Source: Metridium senile (lineage: Eukaryota > Cnidaria > Anthozoa > Actiniaria > Metridiidae). From it: DNA of 64,000 nt. Positions 16,895-28,035 of the stretch are shown one piece after another (positions within the stretch are counted from its first letter, which is position 1; the number at the start of each line of letters is the position of its first letter). A program made the position numbers and the translations under genes. The notes under the pieces are model-generated. The model searched no databases. It was not told the origin of the DNA and saw nothing but the letters and a program-made list of their open reading frames with translations. Where the stretch lies: assembly GCA_949775045.1 (NCBI GenBank), contig OX459102.1, forward strand, positions 16,877,160-16,941,159, written 5' to 3'.

Positions 16895-17255
16895 AAGCCA
16901 ATTTCTGCGGTATTTTTCTGAGAATATACGAGCAGTTCTATGACTATTCTAACATCCATAAACACCTCACAAGAAACTGTGATCTGTTAGAAGCCCCTTT
17001 ATATGGAACAGGACAGGACAAAGGACTTTTCAACTCAGAGCTAATTAATCAATGAACACAATAGATAAAGAATTGAAATAATTAAACTTAAAATAATTTA
17101 AAGTATATTATAGATTATAGCTTGTAGATACATCGTAAATAGTACTTTAACTAACACCAATTATATATTTATTTATTTATATTTTTTTAAATTATAAATT
17201 GTAAATTGATCCTGAAAAGCCCTACGGGGAGATCTCAATAAAGTATATGTATGTA
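16895..17255 (+). pseudogene. Possible 3' end of a LINE-like element
   Basis: An open stretch of about 50 codons (including YDYSNIHKHLTRNCDLLEAP and ending NSELINQ, stop near 17,053) is followed by AT-rich sequence ending GATCCTGAAAAGCCCTACGG and CTCAATAAAGTATATGTATG, the kind of tail found at LINE 3' ends. The peptide is not one I can name, so it could equally be a stray exon of a host gene. Confidence 0.3.
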
Positions 17256-17258
17256 GAT

Positions 17259-17406
17259 TTGGAAACTAGCGAGTAAACTAGTATAGGCTGCGTCGGTGTT
17301 TGGTATAAACGATAGGTAATAGAATGAAGTTTGTAACACCGTAAAAAATGTTGACTTAGCTTTACTGACGTTTCGAGCTTTAGCCCTTCGTCGGAGTAAA
17401 AGAGTT
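17259..17406 (+). repeat. Dispersed repeat, full-length copy
   Basis: In order: GGAAACTAGCGAGTAAACTA, GGCTGCGTCGGTGTTTG, TTGTAACACCGTAAAAAATG, TGACGTTTCGAGCTTTAGCC and CTTCGTCGGAGTAAAA. The same order recurs at 38.0, 53.2 and 58.9 kb on the + strand and reversed at 38.7 and 60.7 kb. Confidence 0.85.
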
Positions 17407-17798
17407 AGACTGTATGTATATTTTCTAATTTTATATAGCAGAACTATTAATAATTCTATCTAAAAATGCTAAAATAGGATTAATCCATAAAAAAGCAAAT
17501 CTGCATTCTAGAAGCATTCTAGACCCACAACACACCACAGGTAGCCCAAGAATATGTCTGCAGCCTGCGCGCGCTTCAAGTTTCTAGACCAACAGTTTCA
17601 TGCGCGCAATAACGTAAAACGCGCGCCAAATAACTCAAAATGCGCGCGCAATCACGCAAGTACGCACTTTCTAATTATCGTTTAGATAATTACAAATTAT
17701 CGGCTTTTTATGTCAACAATGGCCGGGTTGATTTGCTCCAAGATGCCGGCTACAATGTCCAGTGATATCTAACATCATTATTTGATGTTTTTCAGACA

Positions 17799-20700
17799 AT
17801 GAATCGATTTACTGTCATTCTTTTCTTGGTTGTTGCTGTAAGTCAAGTCAACGGCTGGTCCTTCTGGCCGTTTTCTAGCAACAAAGCCTCTTCGAGCAAT
17901 CCAAATGAAGGAGCACATCTTAGCAAGAGTCTTGTACCATTTGAAATGACTGATGCGGAGGAGGCGTTCCTGGCTGAGGCTCAGAAGTACATGGGAAAGA
18001 TGAGGCCGTTAGATTCATGCCATCAGGTCGTTATCAATAGAATCAAGAAATCATGTAGTGATATCAACGAAGAAGAGTTAGCCAAGCTTGGAGTGCAGTT
18101 GCTCAATTGTCAATCACTCGCTGAAAACCGCAAAACATATGAATGTACAGATGACATGGTAAGTATCATAGTAAGGCCCTGTCCACACTATTAATGCGTT
18201 TTCGTTTGGATCCGTTTTCGTTTGGTCTGCATGAAAACGCATCGATCGATTCGCGACACACTAATACGATATGTATGCGTTTTCATTTTGATCCACTTTC
18301 ATTAGCGTTTTCAAATCGATGCGGTTTCGATGATACGCTCAGCGTATTAGTGTGGACGGAAGACCTAAACGGATCAAAATATATGCGTTTTCAAACTAAA
18401 ACGCACTAGTGTGGACGGGGCCTAACTAGTCAAGAGCTGGACTATATTATTGCAATAAAGATATTTTTTCTCTTTTACGCGCGCGGTCTTATTCTACTAT
18501 GAGAGAGTTGCGATACTGAGTACGACCCACTTTTATTTCACTGCTTTCTATGGATGTTTGATAAAATATTACATTGCGCGCATCTGATATCGTCTGATCA
18601 AAATAAACGTGGGTCCAGCTCTTGACTAGTATTTAACATGCTCGTTAGTATAGCTGCACGAAATAGCGAGAAAAAAATGCCTCAATCTATTTAGCGCTAT
18701 ATCTCTCGAATAGCTCATAGCGCTTTACAATCTACTAATGTGCATATGGAGGACTTATCGGACTGCTGTAAACCAGCAGCTTACAATCATGAGTATGGTT
18801 AGTGAATGCCTCCAAGGCCTGACTGTTGTACCGGGAGACAATCCCCTACTCTGTGCGAACCGGCATAGCACAACAGGATCTTTAACGTCCACCGGCTTAT
18901 ATAGGATTAGAGTGAAAGCAGACGGGACCTCCGGCTTTACGTCCTTATCCGAGAAGACGAGGCACATAGAGAGTAAAGTGTCTTCCCCAAGGACACAACG
19001 CAATCACCAGGGCAGGGAATCGAACCCAGACCAGTAGGCCCAGAATCCGATCCACTGACCACTAGACCATCACGCCTCTTTAAAACTACATGAGAGAGAG
19101 TAATATGATAGATATTATAACATATGTGTGTAACCAAGAAAGAAAGAGAGAAATGAAATAATACTTGGAGATGGTATAGCAAGCTATAATGGATACACAT
19201 GCATTTTTGCAATGATTTTTTATTGTTAGTTTAATTATATTTATTAAACTACAAGTGTTGTGTTGTCTATTTGTGACAAATGTACCATCGATATTAATTA
19301 ATGTTTGGTATCTATCATAGAGTATTGCGCAATGTACATCGAACATGGACTCTGAGACATGGAACAGTTATCATATCATTAGTAACCGCGCCAGGTCGGT
19401 CTGCTACGCTACACGACAGCAGCAGTTTCGCCTCAAGACAGAATACACCGTCAACCAGCTAGGGAAACAGGCCGGTGAACAACTTCACTTGATGGACACT
19501 TTGAAGGTAAAACAATTAGATATGTTGTGCTTATTTACACAAACTACTTATAAACCACCGATGTCACGGTCATACAACAACATTATCTTAATCATCATCA
19601 TCATCATAGTCATCATTGATTTATTATCAATCTTCACTGATCATCATTATCATTGGATATATAACTCAAATAGCCTCCATTCCTCATCTTACTACTAGCC
19701 TTAAAAGTAGTTCTTGGTTCTTGGTTTATTACTTTTCTTAGTAGTTCACACTAATACAAGAAGGATTGTAGTAGTAGTACTTCTTTACCATATCTACAAT
19801 AGACCCTTCCACAGTTGTCAATGCCATTTTATGCCGTGCCTGCACACCAAACGGTGAGATTGCAATGAAAGATACCCTTTTTTACACTTTGCGGGACAAT
19901 TACTCATATCAGTCTCTGTCATTGCAAGCTCACCGTTCGTCTCGCTTCGATGCAAAGGCGCGGCTACCATTCAATATGGCGCAGGGAACTGTCAAGGTGA
20001 CTATTGTGCTGTTTTTGTTTCCATTAGACTGGCCAATCAAAACTCGTCGATCTGGCCACTGATACCGTCGACAAGATGACCGCTGGACAAAAGGTTCTCG
20101 TCTCGCAGCAGCGTAGAATTCATCTAACACAAGTAGCCAATCAGCGAACGATAGAAAATCACGTGAACAAGAACATCAAGACCCTGTCACGTGAGAATAG
20201 TTTGATTGACAAGAACCACGCCCAGTTGACGTCTATGGCGCATACCATTAATAATAAACTTGGTGGGTATTGATGGTAATAGTCCTTTTAACAGTTCAGT
20301 GGCAAAGAATAATAGTTCCAAGTCGGTTGCTGCGCATGACAAATTATAGTTTTGCTATGCGAAACAACTGGAACCTCGACTTGGAACTATTATTCGTGGT
20401 CACTGGACGGAACTGTGAAAAGGACTATTTGTAGAATATGGAATCAATATTTACTATCATAATCTCCGTTATAACCATTATTATTGTAATCATCAGCTTC
20501 ATCGCCATCGGCATCATCATTATAACATCATCATTATCATCATCATCATAAACTTAAACACTCTAATCATCATTATCATTATAAGACCATCATCATAGCC
20601 AAAATAATCAGTTAAGATAAACGCCTGACCTAGTTTATCATTATTTGTATTTTAGAAACGGCAACAAACCTTCTAAAGAAACAGGAGAACAACTTGAAAC

Positions 20701-22805
20701 AAAGCCATAGCGAGGTCTTACATGACTTGAACGACATCAGAGTAAAGGCACAAGACGTCTGGTATAAACTAGGTAATGACTGACCGACTGACCGACTGAC
20801 TGACTGACTGACTGACTTATTGACTGGGTAACTGACTATCTGAATGATTGGATAAATTAAATGAATAGATAGATGAACAAATTAAATGGATGAATGAATG
20901 AATGAATAAATATATGCACGAATGAAAGACTGATTAAATGAATAAATCAACGAATAAATGAATAAATATATGATTGAATAACTCTACCATTATTTGTTTA
21001 GATGAAAGTGCCAATCACATGTTAAAGAACCAAAACGAGTCAGCCAATCACTACAAAGATACCATCGAAAACCTCAAGAGAATCAACAAGACAATCAGCT
21101 ACCTTCTTGACGCCATCGAAACTACCCAATCAAAGCTCGACGATAAGATCACGTGGTTAGCACGACAATTTGGGGCAACTGGTTACCAGATCTCTACCAT
21201 GGTCACGGTCATGTTGCATGCTGGGTATTTCCTTGTTGCTACCTATGGTATAGTGTTTGTACAAGCACCTGTGGTTACCAGGGTAGCCGTCGTCATCGTC
21301 GTCCCTGGCAACGCACTTTGTGAGATTAATTTTGGAACGTCGTTGACTTTTACTCACCTTACAGCAGTTCTTGTATCTGTCCTCATTGGTAACTATTTTG
21401 TTATGTATATACACCTAATTCATAAAAGGTTGATGGGACGAACGGCGATTTGTGATTGCACGACCGAAAGGAACTGTAGGTAATACGAATTTTTTTCTTA
21501 TTCCTTTCTGAATTACCCCAAAAATGCCTCCACCGTTCAGCAAAACCTTTGAGACACCCATCTAAGTTTATTGCTAAACGGTGAAGGCATTGTTTGGGTA
21601 ATTTAGAAAGGAATGAGATGTAATCCTTTCGGTCGTGCAATCGCCGTTCGCCCCGTCAACCTTTTTTGAATTAGGTGTATTGATACCGTGGTTATTAGAT
21701 TATATAAGATTCATAACTCAGTTGATAGAACACCACAGTAACTATTTTGTTATGTATTAATTGTAGATAGATATTAATTGATACCGTGCCTATTACCTTA
21801 TGATATCATGATTCATAGCTCAGTTGGTAGACAATAACCCCATAGGTACCTTTGACCAGTGTGTTGTTTGTTTGTAGTGAACTGGACGTACATTCAGTTT
21901 AGAAGACGACGAGTTTCCCAGCCGTCAACATCCAAGAAAGAACTCGACACCTCGTGGTCTCCACTTGCAATACGTAACCTTAGCAACACTAACTACAAAT
22001 CACCATGTACAGGTACGCATGCGCGCTTTCAACGGGTGATTGGGTGATTGATCAAACCCTTTTTACACTTAGTTCAAAAATTGTTGTCGCAGCTTAGGCA
22101 ACAAGCATCAAACCAAGACCGAAATGAATGAATGGGAGGGAGGGAGGGAGGGAGGGAGGGAGGAAGGAAGGAAGGAAGGAAGGAAGGAAGAGAGGGCAAT
22201 TAAAGAGGCAGCATTTTACTAGGCGGAAATATGTTTTTGTGTTTTTTTTTTATTAATGTGACAATTGTCAATAATGTTTTTACATTTGTGGGTTTTCTTA
22301 TCGATAGCTGATACTGTAGATCATTTTAAAAACGGTTTCTTTTTCATTGTTGCTAACATCTTACTTTATTATTTCAGGAACATCTTGTAGTCACACACCA
22401 TTGTCATCGACATTCAACAGCACCATCATATCAAAGCAACCTAGCCTATCCCCTACAGACACAGACACAGACGCCAAGCGAAAACTTGACCTATCATCTA
22501 TCTTCGAAACCAGTACATCAACTCCACTGAAAACCAGCAACGAAAGTGCATCAACTCCACTGAAAAACAACAACAAAAGTGTATCAACTCCACTGAAAAA
22601 CAACAACAAAAGTGTATCAACTCCACTGAAAAACAACAAAGAAAATGTATCAACTCCACTGAAAAACAACAAAGCCTCAACACCAGGACGAGGGTTGAAC
22701 ACACCTAAACGATGCACAGCGGTTACAAAAACTGGAAAAGCTTGTAAGAAGAAGACATCTAACGACAGTACTGTGTGCTCTATTCATGACATATCCCGTT
22801 CATAG
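17799..22805 (+). CDS. Brambleberry/Kar5/GEX1-like nuclear membrane fusion protein
   Basis: Exons: 17799-18158, 19321-19506, 20028-20262, 20656-20772, 21002-21388, 21878-22012 and 22378-22805; all GT-AG, all phases agree, 615 residues. The family acts at the nuclear envelope in karyogamy (yeast Kar5, plant GEX1) and in fusion of embryonic karyomeres (zebrafish brambleberry). Features: signal peptide (residues 1-19); a Cys-rich domain with C74, C86, C104, C116 and C125 and the family-typical CSDINEEELAKLGVQLLNCQ and NSYHIISNRARSVCYATRQ; coiled-coil segments to about 350; hydrophobic segments at about 361-402 and 412-428; then a basic stretch QFRRRR. The tail has five STPLK repeats plus TPGR and TPKR, all S/T-P-x-K/R CDK-type sites, and ends in a compact Cys/His motif (RCTAVTKTGKACKKK, then CSIHD). 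The donor at 21,388 was chosen because it alone joins exon 6 in frame. Confidence 0.9.
18172..18424. mobile_element. hAT-type MITE in brambleberry-like intron 1
   Basis: Inverted ends TAAGGCCCTGTCCACACTA and TAGTGTGGACGGGGCCTA, with inner repeats of GCGTTTTCGTTTG and AACGCAT. The start is only 13 bp after the exon 1 donor. GGCCC-GTCCACACT termini are typical of hAT-like MITEs; no clear 8-bp target duplication was found. Confidence 0.7.
18424..18631. mobile_element. TIR element abutting the hAT-type MITE
   Basis: Inverted ends ACTAGTCAAGAGCTGGAC and GTCCAGCTCTTGACTAGT, exact over 18 bp. The interior holds a GCGCGC-rich patch and no frame worth calling. It starts at the last base of the preceding element. 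Confidence 0.8.
18655..19081 (-). mobile_element. tRNA-derived SINE
   Basis: Reading minus from 19,081 the head has an A-box-like TGATGGTCTAGTGG and an exact Pol III B box GGTTCGATTCC, followed by a conserved-looking body (CTTGGGGAAGACACTTTACT, GGACGTAAAGCCGGAGGTCC). This is the organisation of tRNA-headed SINEs common in marine invertebrates. No poly-A tail is obvious. Confidence 0.75.
19797..20007. mobile_element. Foldback MITE in brambleberry-like intron 2
   Basis: Outer imperfect inverted ends CAATAGACCCTTCCACAGTT and AACTGTCAAGGTGACTATTG; inner pairing AACGGTGAGATTGCAATGA with TCATTGCAAGCTCACCGTT. It ends about 20 bp before the exon 3 acceptor. Confidence 0.65.
20279..20428. mobile_element. 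Foldback MITE in brambleberry-like intron 3
   Basis: Arms ATAGTCCTTTTAACAGTTCA and, inverted, GAACTGTGAAAAGGACTAT, with AATAATAGTTCCAAGTCG / CGACTTGGAACTATTATT inside. It begins about 17 bp after the exon 3 donor. Confidence 0.8.
20775..20990. repeat. GACT then ATGA tetranucleotide tracts in intron 4
   Basis: A short GACT array followed by imperfect AATG/AATA tetranucleotides leading up to the exon 5 acceptor. Confidence 0.8.
21409..21681. mobile_element. Foldback MITE just downstream of the transmembrane exon
   Basis: Ends ATACACCTAATTCA and TGAATTAGGTGTAT, with further pairing of ATTGCACGACCGAAAGGA with TCCTTTCGGTCGTGCAAT and ATTCCTTTCTGAATTACCC with GGGTAATTTAGAAAGGAAT. It begins 20 bp after the donor at 21,388, so read-through of that donor runs into it. 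A half copy of the same family lies at 58,557-58,622. Confidence 0.85.
21683..21850. repeat. Two-copy diverged repeat with tRNA-like A-box
   Basis: TTGATACCGTG and a following stretch ending in AACTCAGTTGATAGA / TAGCTCAGTTGGTAGA occur twice. The second copy matches the Pol III A-box consensus (TAGCTCAGTTGG), but no tRNA body or B box follows. GTAACTATTTTGTTATGTAT from the MITE's left flank is also repeated here. Confidence 0.55.
22135..22192. repeat. GGGA/GGAA purine tract in intron 6
   Basis: About eight GGGA units followed by about eight GGAA units, a pure purine run on the + strand. Confidence 0.95.
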
Positions 22806-22970
22806 ATCACGTGGTACAAGTCGCGTGTCTCTAGTCACGTGGCACAAGTCACGTGTCTCTAATCACGTGATAGTAATTGATCAATTGATATACATTAGAG
22901 TGTACAGTTTTAACTGTTATATATATTAGCTTGTGAGATTTATATTTCTGTAATCATACCATGGATAATT

Positions 22971-22976
22971 AATAAA
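22971..22976 (+). terminator. Poly(A) signal of the brambleberry-like gene
   Basis: AATAAA 166 bp after the stop codon, the first canonical signal downstream; the 3' UTR also has repeated TCACGTG motifs at 22.81-22.87 kb. Confidence 0.6.
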
Positions 22977-23099
22977 GGTTTTCATTCTATCACTGCTGTC
23001 AATATACATTTAGAACAACAATGCTTATATTTGATGAATTATAGCCCATGCATATAGATTAGAATTACAGCAATCGAGTATGGTTAAACATACATGAGT

Positions 23100-23745
23100 T
23101 ATATCAAAATGCGTCAAAAAAATACGTCATTTTCGAGCAAAATGCATGGGCTAAAGACCACGAAAATGCGTCAAAACCGGTCATTTTCGAGCAAAATCCA
23201 TGGGTTATAGCCCATCAAAATGCGTCAAAATGCATGGGTTATAGCCCATCAAAATGCGTCAAAATGGGTCATTTCCGAGCAAAATGCATGGGTAATAGCC
23301 CATCAAAATACGACATTTTCGAGCAAAATGCATTGTTTATAGTCCATCAAAATGCGTCAAAATACGACATTTTCGAGCAAAATGCATGGGTTATAGCCCA
23401 TCAAAATGCGTCAAAATGGGTCATTTCCGAGCAAAATGCATGGGTTATAGCCCATCAAAATGCGTCAAAATACGACATTTTCGAGCAAAATGCATTGTTT
23501 ATAGCCCATCATAATGCGTCAAAATACGACATTTTCGAGCAAAATGCATGGGTTATAGCCCATCAAAATGCGTCAAAATGGGTCATTTCCGAGCAAAATG
23601 CATGGGTTATAGCCCATCAAAATACGTCAAAATACGACATTTTCGAGCAAAATGCATGGGTTATAGCCCATCAAAATGTGTAAAAATGGGTCATTTTCGA
23701 GCAAAATGCATGGGTTAGAGCCCATCAAAATGAGCCAAAAAACGC
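23100..23745 (+). repeat. Minisatellite, forward half of an inverted array
   Basis: Units of roughly 50-60 bp built from GGGTTATAGCCCATCAAAAT, GCGTCAAAATGGGTCATTT and CGAGCAAAATGCAT in slightly varying combinations. The 149-aa open frame is a repeat artefact. Confidence 0.9.
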
Positions 23746-24115
23746 CATTTTCGATATTTTAACCCATGCATTTTGGTCAAAATGACGTATTTTGACGTAT
23801 TTTGATGGGCTATAACCCATGGATTTTTCTCGAAAATTGCGTATTTTGACTCATTTTGATGGGCTATAACCCATGCATTTTGGTCGAGAATGACGTATTT
23901 TGACGCATTTTCATGGGCTATAACCCATGCATTTTGCACGAAAATGACGTATTTTGATGGCTATAACCCATGCATTTTGCACGAAAATGACTTATTTTGA
24001 CTCATTTTGATGGGCTATAACCCATGCATTTTGGTCGAAAATTGCGTATTTTGACTCATTTTGATGGGCTATAAGTCATGCATTTTGGTCGAAATTTGCG
24101 TATCCATCAAAATAC
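23746..24115 (-). repeat. Minisatellite, reverse half of the same array
   Basis: The same unit continues in opposite orientation (GATGGGCTATAACCCATGCA, TTTTGACTCATTTTGATGG), so the whole field is a large inverted repeat with its turning point near 23,750. Confidence 0.9.
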
Positions 24116-24639
24116 CTTTTTCACCTTAAAAGCATAAATACAATAAACAAATATCAATAAAAGTAGTTTTATTTTTTGAGAAATTAATAACCATGATGTT
24201 CATGTGTTTATTTTTACTTCAGTAAACGAAGTTATGACATATCTAGTTACTTGCCGACTAACTTACTTATTTACTTGCTGACATGTTGACCTTTTTACGG
24301 ATCTAGTTACCTATTTACATAGTTACTTACTTACTTACTTACTTATAGTAATAGATATAGTTCTTCAAATAGTTTATGACATGTTTTTTAGCATAGGAAA
24401 TGCTATGGACTATGCAGTGTTCATAGTCTTAAAAGGAAAGGAGTAGTCAGTGTGTTTCTCAAAATGTCATTTCCAACCTTGGCAGTATACTCGACATCTG
24501 CGAATGAAAAACATATACGTTATCAACATATTTAACATATATATACAACAAGAACATTTTATCATCGATCAACAACAACAACAATAGAAACAACAGGTAG
24601 AAAATAATTGTAATATAAAATATATTATTGTATTTTTTT

Positions 24640-25010
24640 ATTGAACACCACTTTTCTTTTTTATTGCACATCACTTTTCTTTTTTATTGCACATCACTTT
24701 TCTTTTTTATTGCACACCACTTTTCTTTTTTCTTACACACCACTTTTCTTTTTTCTTACACACCACTTTTCTTTTTTATTGCACATCACTTTTCTTTTTT
24801 ATTGCACACCACTTTTCTTTTTTATTGCACATCACTTTTCTTTTTTATTGCACACCACTTTTCTTTTTTATTGCACATCACTTTTCTTTTTTATTGCACA
24901 TCACTTTTCTTTTTTATTGCACACCACTTTTCTTTTTTCTTACACACCACTTTTCTTTTTTATTGCACACCACTTTTCTTTTTTCTTGCACACCACTTTT
25001 CTTTTTCTTT
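24640..25010. repeat. 27-bp pyrimidine-rich minisatellite
   Basis: About 13 units of CACTTTTCTTTTTTATTGCA with a following CAC/CAT; some units carry CTTACA for ATTGCA. Open in all forward frames because the unit lacks stops; not a gene. Confidence 0.95.
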
Positions 25011-26259
25011 TAATTTTCATAGTTATTTGTTTTTTATTATATTTATCTCTTCCTGTCATTGTATTAATTTTCATCTTTTTGTTCTTCTTTCTTATTTGAC
25101 CCTATTCCCTCTTTCATTTCCCATATTCTACTTCTATCTTCGTTTTGCTCGTTCTTTTCATTCATTTTATCTTTTCTTGCCTCGTTTCTTATCTTGTTAT
25201 ATTCTCACAAGATTCCAACTTTAATCGAGTTTAATGGACATTATTTTCATTAAGTAAATGTCTGTCACATCTTAACCTATTGAGTTGGTATTATTATAAG
25301 AAACAGCAAAGTGATGTACCTTGCAATTAGTTTAAAAAACCATTTGTGATAAATTATATAAAAGCCATATCAGTAAAGGAGGGAGGACCTTATATTGCTG
25401 AGTAAATGGAAAAGATGATTGATAACATATATGAGACATAATTGAGTAAACCTTATGAATGAATAGACAGTAAATAAAATGAAATAAAAAGGAAATATTA
25501 AAAGAGGAGGAAGAGGAAAGGAGAAGATAATCGATGAACAAAGACAAGAAAAAGGAATAAGAAATAACATAAACGGAGGATACGTATAGAAGACAAATAT
25601 GGAAGAAAAAGAAAAATAACATAAAAATGAAAAAGAATGTCAATTGATAAAATAAGAAATAAAAAAAGAGGATAAAACAAATATGGAAGAAAAGGAAACA
25701 TAAAAATGAAAAATAAATGAAAAAAAAAACAATTAAAAATTAATGGAAAAATTAAAAAGAATGAAAAATGAATGAAAAATGAATGAAAAATGAATGAAAA
25801 AAAAAGAAAAATGAATTGAATATTGAAAAAAATGCAAATTTATAAAAACGAAACGCAAAGGAAAGCAGATCAATGTTCATTCAGAGAGTCGTTAGTAAAA
25901 GGAGTCGTCAAGGAAGCTGTTGTTAATTATTTAAGCTAAGAATAGATAACGTCCCTTCAGGGCTGTCGATGGCAGATGTTTTCAGTTTAGTCAGAAATAA
26001 GCCGTTAAAAGCAACTGTGCATTAGCTAACATAAGATTTTTAGCATGTTGTTCATACTTATCTTTTCATTCTGTCTGTTTTTAGTGGTTTCGTTTTTACT
26101 GTAATGTGATGTTTGTTTCGAGAGAAAATACACTTGTAAAACTTGTTACTACTTGTCTCTGGTCGTTTTTTAGTGTGATAATCGTGTAAAATAAAACATA
26201 AAGCCAAAAATCTACAATTTGATGTGAATTTTGTTTATGTAAACCAAATGAAAATGACA

Positions 26260-26935
26260 AAAGAAAGAAAAGAATAAGCAAAATAGCAAACAAACAAGCA
26301 AATGAACTCAACTAAACAAACAACAAGCAAACATAAAAGACAAATAAACAAACAGGCAAACAAGCCAACGGACTAACAAACAATCAAACAAACAAGTAAA
26401 TAATTAAACACACACACAAAAACGTAAATAAACAAACAAACAGGCAAACAAATAATCAAAAACAAATACAGACAATTAAAAAACATTAAACACGAAAACA
26501 AATAAACAAGGAAACAAACAGGCAGCTGAGCAAGCAAACAGACAAACAAACAAACAACTGAGCAAGCAAACAGACAAATAAACAAACAAACAACTGAGCA
26601 AGCAAACAGACAAACAAATAAACAACTGAGCAAGCAAACAGACAAACAAATAAACAACTGAGCAAGCAAACAGACAAACAAATAAACAACTGAGCAAGCA
26701 AACAGACAAACAAACAAATAAACAACTGAGCAAGCAAACAGCAAACAAATATACAACTGAGCAAGCAAACAGACAAACAAACAAATAAACAAACAAACAA
26801 CTGAGCAAGCAAGCAGACAAACAAATAAACAACTGAGCAAGCAAACAGACAAACAAACAAATAAACAAACAAACAACTGAGCAAACAGACAAACAAACAA
26901 ACAAACAACTGAGCAAGCAAGCAAACAAACAGACA
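26260..26935. repeat. AAAC-rich minisatellite
   Basis: Units of AACTGAGCAAGCAAACAGAC followed by AAACAAATAAAC, about 12 copies, flanked by less regular AAAC repeats. The Cys/Leu/Phe/Val open frames on the other strand are artefacts. The stretch 25.0-26.2 kb before it is low-complexity AT-rich DNA in which I see no gene. Confidence 0.95.
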
Positions 26936-26939
26936 AAAA

Positions 26940-27765
26940 AAAAAAGCTGCGCTAATTCTATGCTAATAAATATTAAAATTACGCGAGCTATAATTGTTAT
27001 CTTATGGTCATGAAAACAGCCATTTCTTGTCGGTTCATCTCACATGCATGGACTTGATTGCAGCCTCAGGGCAGGCGTCTTGTTCAATTATACAAGATTG
27101 TTATAACAGCATTATCATTATTTTCTTGCACACAAATTAAACAGCTACCTATTTATAATATTATGGACAGAGAGACTCAAAATAAGGGTGAACCTCACAA
27201 ATAAGCTTGATTTTGTGAGAAAACAGTAAAAAATATTCAAAGTAAAAAAAGCAAAAGAAAGAAAAACAAAAACGAAACGAACAAAAAACAACAACAAAAC
27301 ATATAGAAATATCGAAAAAAACTATATTATATTATATATAGGATACAGGATATAGGTATATAATATCAATATAACAGTATAAAACAATAAAGACAAAAAA
27401 GAAGCAGAATGAAGGTTGGATAAAAAGGAAACTAAATTACACTCAAATATGTAAAAAATATCAGGGAAAAAAAATCACAAAAAAACTTTCTCTAAACTAC
27501 GCAGACACTAGTGCATGATCTTATCAACGGACTAGACATGCTAGAACTTCCTATAACTTCTAATATTACGTGCTAGTATTACCCATACGGTAATAAAAAT
27601 GTTAAGTACCAAATTGATTCATACTTAAAGTAGACAAAATAGAAAAAAAAATTTAAACTAATATTACGTGCAAACAAATATAATCCATACGGTTATAAAA
27701 ATGTTAAGCACTAAATTGATTCATACTTAAAGGAGAAAAATTAATAAAAATAAAGTTTTCTCATC
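26940..27765. other. AT-rich DNA and the repeat that was the target of the Polinton-like insertion
   Basis: No gene seen. From about 27,545 a diverged repeat of about 120 bp appears (TAATATTACGTGC, ATACGGTAATAAAAATGTTA, CCAAATTGATTCATACTTAA). The same repeat resumes on the far side of the 6.15-kb element at 33,929-34,130. Confidence 0.7.
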
Positions 27766-27771
27766 ACTAAT
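27766..27771. repeat. Left 6-bp target site duplication
   Basis: ACTAAT immediately before the left TIR, matched at 33,923-33,928. The uninterrupted site is visible near 34,010 as TTTTCTCATCACTAATATTA. Confidence 0.85.
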
Positions 27772-28035
27772 AGTAGTTTTGTTTGGATGATTCGACCCCT
27801 TTTTTCGAGTGACTTGGAGCGAATTGTGAGTGACCAAATAAATTAACTTGAGTGTCTGACTTAATTTATTCAAGTGACTTAATTTATTCAATGGTTTGAC
27901 GTCAAACATTGAGTGAATTGGTGAATTAATTTATTCAATCGTCATGGTAACCCAATAACGCAAGCGGGCAAGTCTGAACAGTTCTTTTGTTCCACAGAAT
28001 AGATATATAGCGCGGGAGTTTTGAAATTATTATTA
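27772..28035 (+). repeat. Left terminal inverted repeat
   Basis: 264 bp, matching the right TIR in reverse complement with only scattered substitutions and one 10-bp gap near the outer end (TTGGAGCG against TAGGAGTGAATTGGAGCG). Inside are direct GACTTAATTTATTCAAGT repeats. Confidence 0.95.

Noticed and set aside
21389..21483. Extension of brambleberry-like exon 5 to a donor-like site at 21,480
   Set aside because: That junction would put exon 6 out of frame and lies within a foldback MITE; the donor at 21,388 keeps frame.
21800..21835. TAGCTCAGTTGGTAGA, looks like the start of a tRNA gene
   Set aside because: No B box, anticodon arm or acceptor stem follows at the right distance; only an A-box-like fragment in a diverged repeat.
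22391..22717. Minus-strand repeat frames opposite the last brambleberry-like exon
   Set aside because: They mirror the STPLK repeat of the sense exon; the sense frame is phase-linked to six other exons.
24628..25224. Overlapping long open frames rich in Phe, Leu and His
   Set aside because: All forward frames are open because the 27-bp repeat unit has no stop codon; the translations are simple repeats.
26373..26936. Long Cys/Leu/Phe/Val open frames on the minus strand
   Set aside because: They come from an AAAC-type minisatellite and are open in several frames at once.
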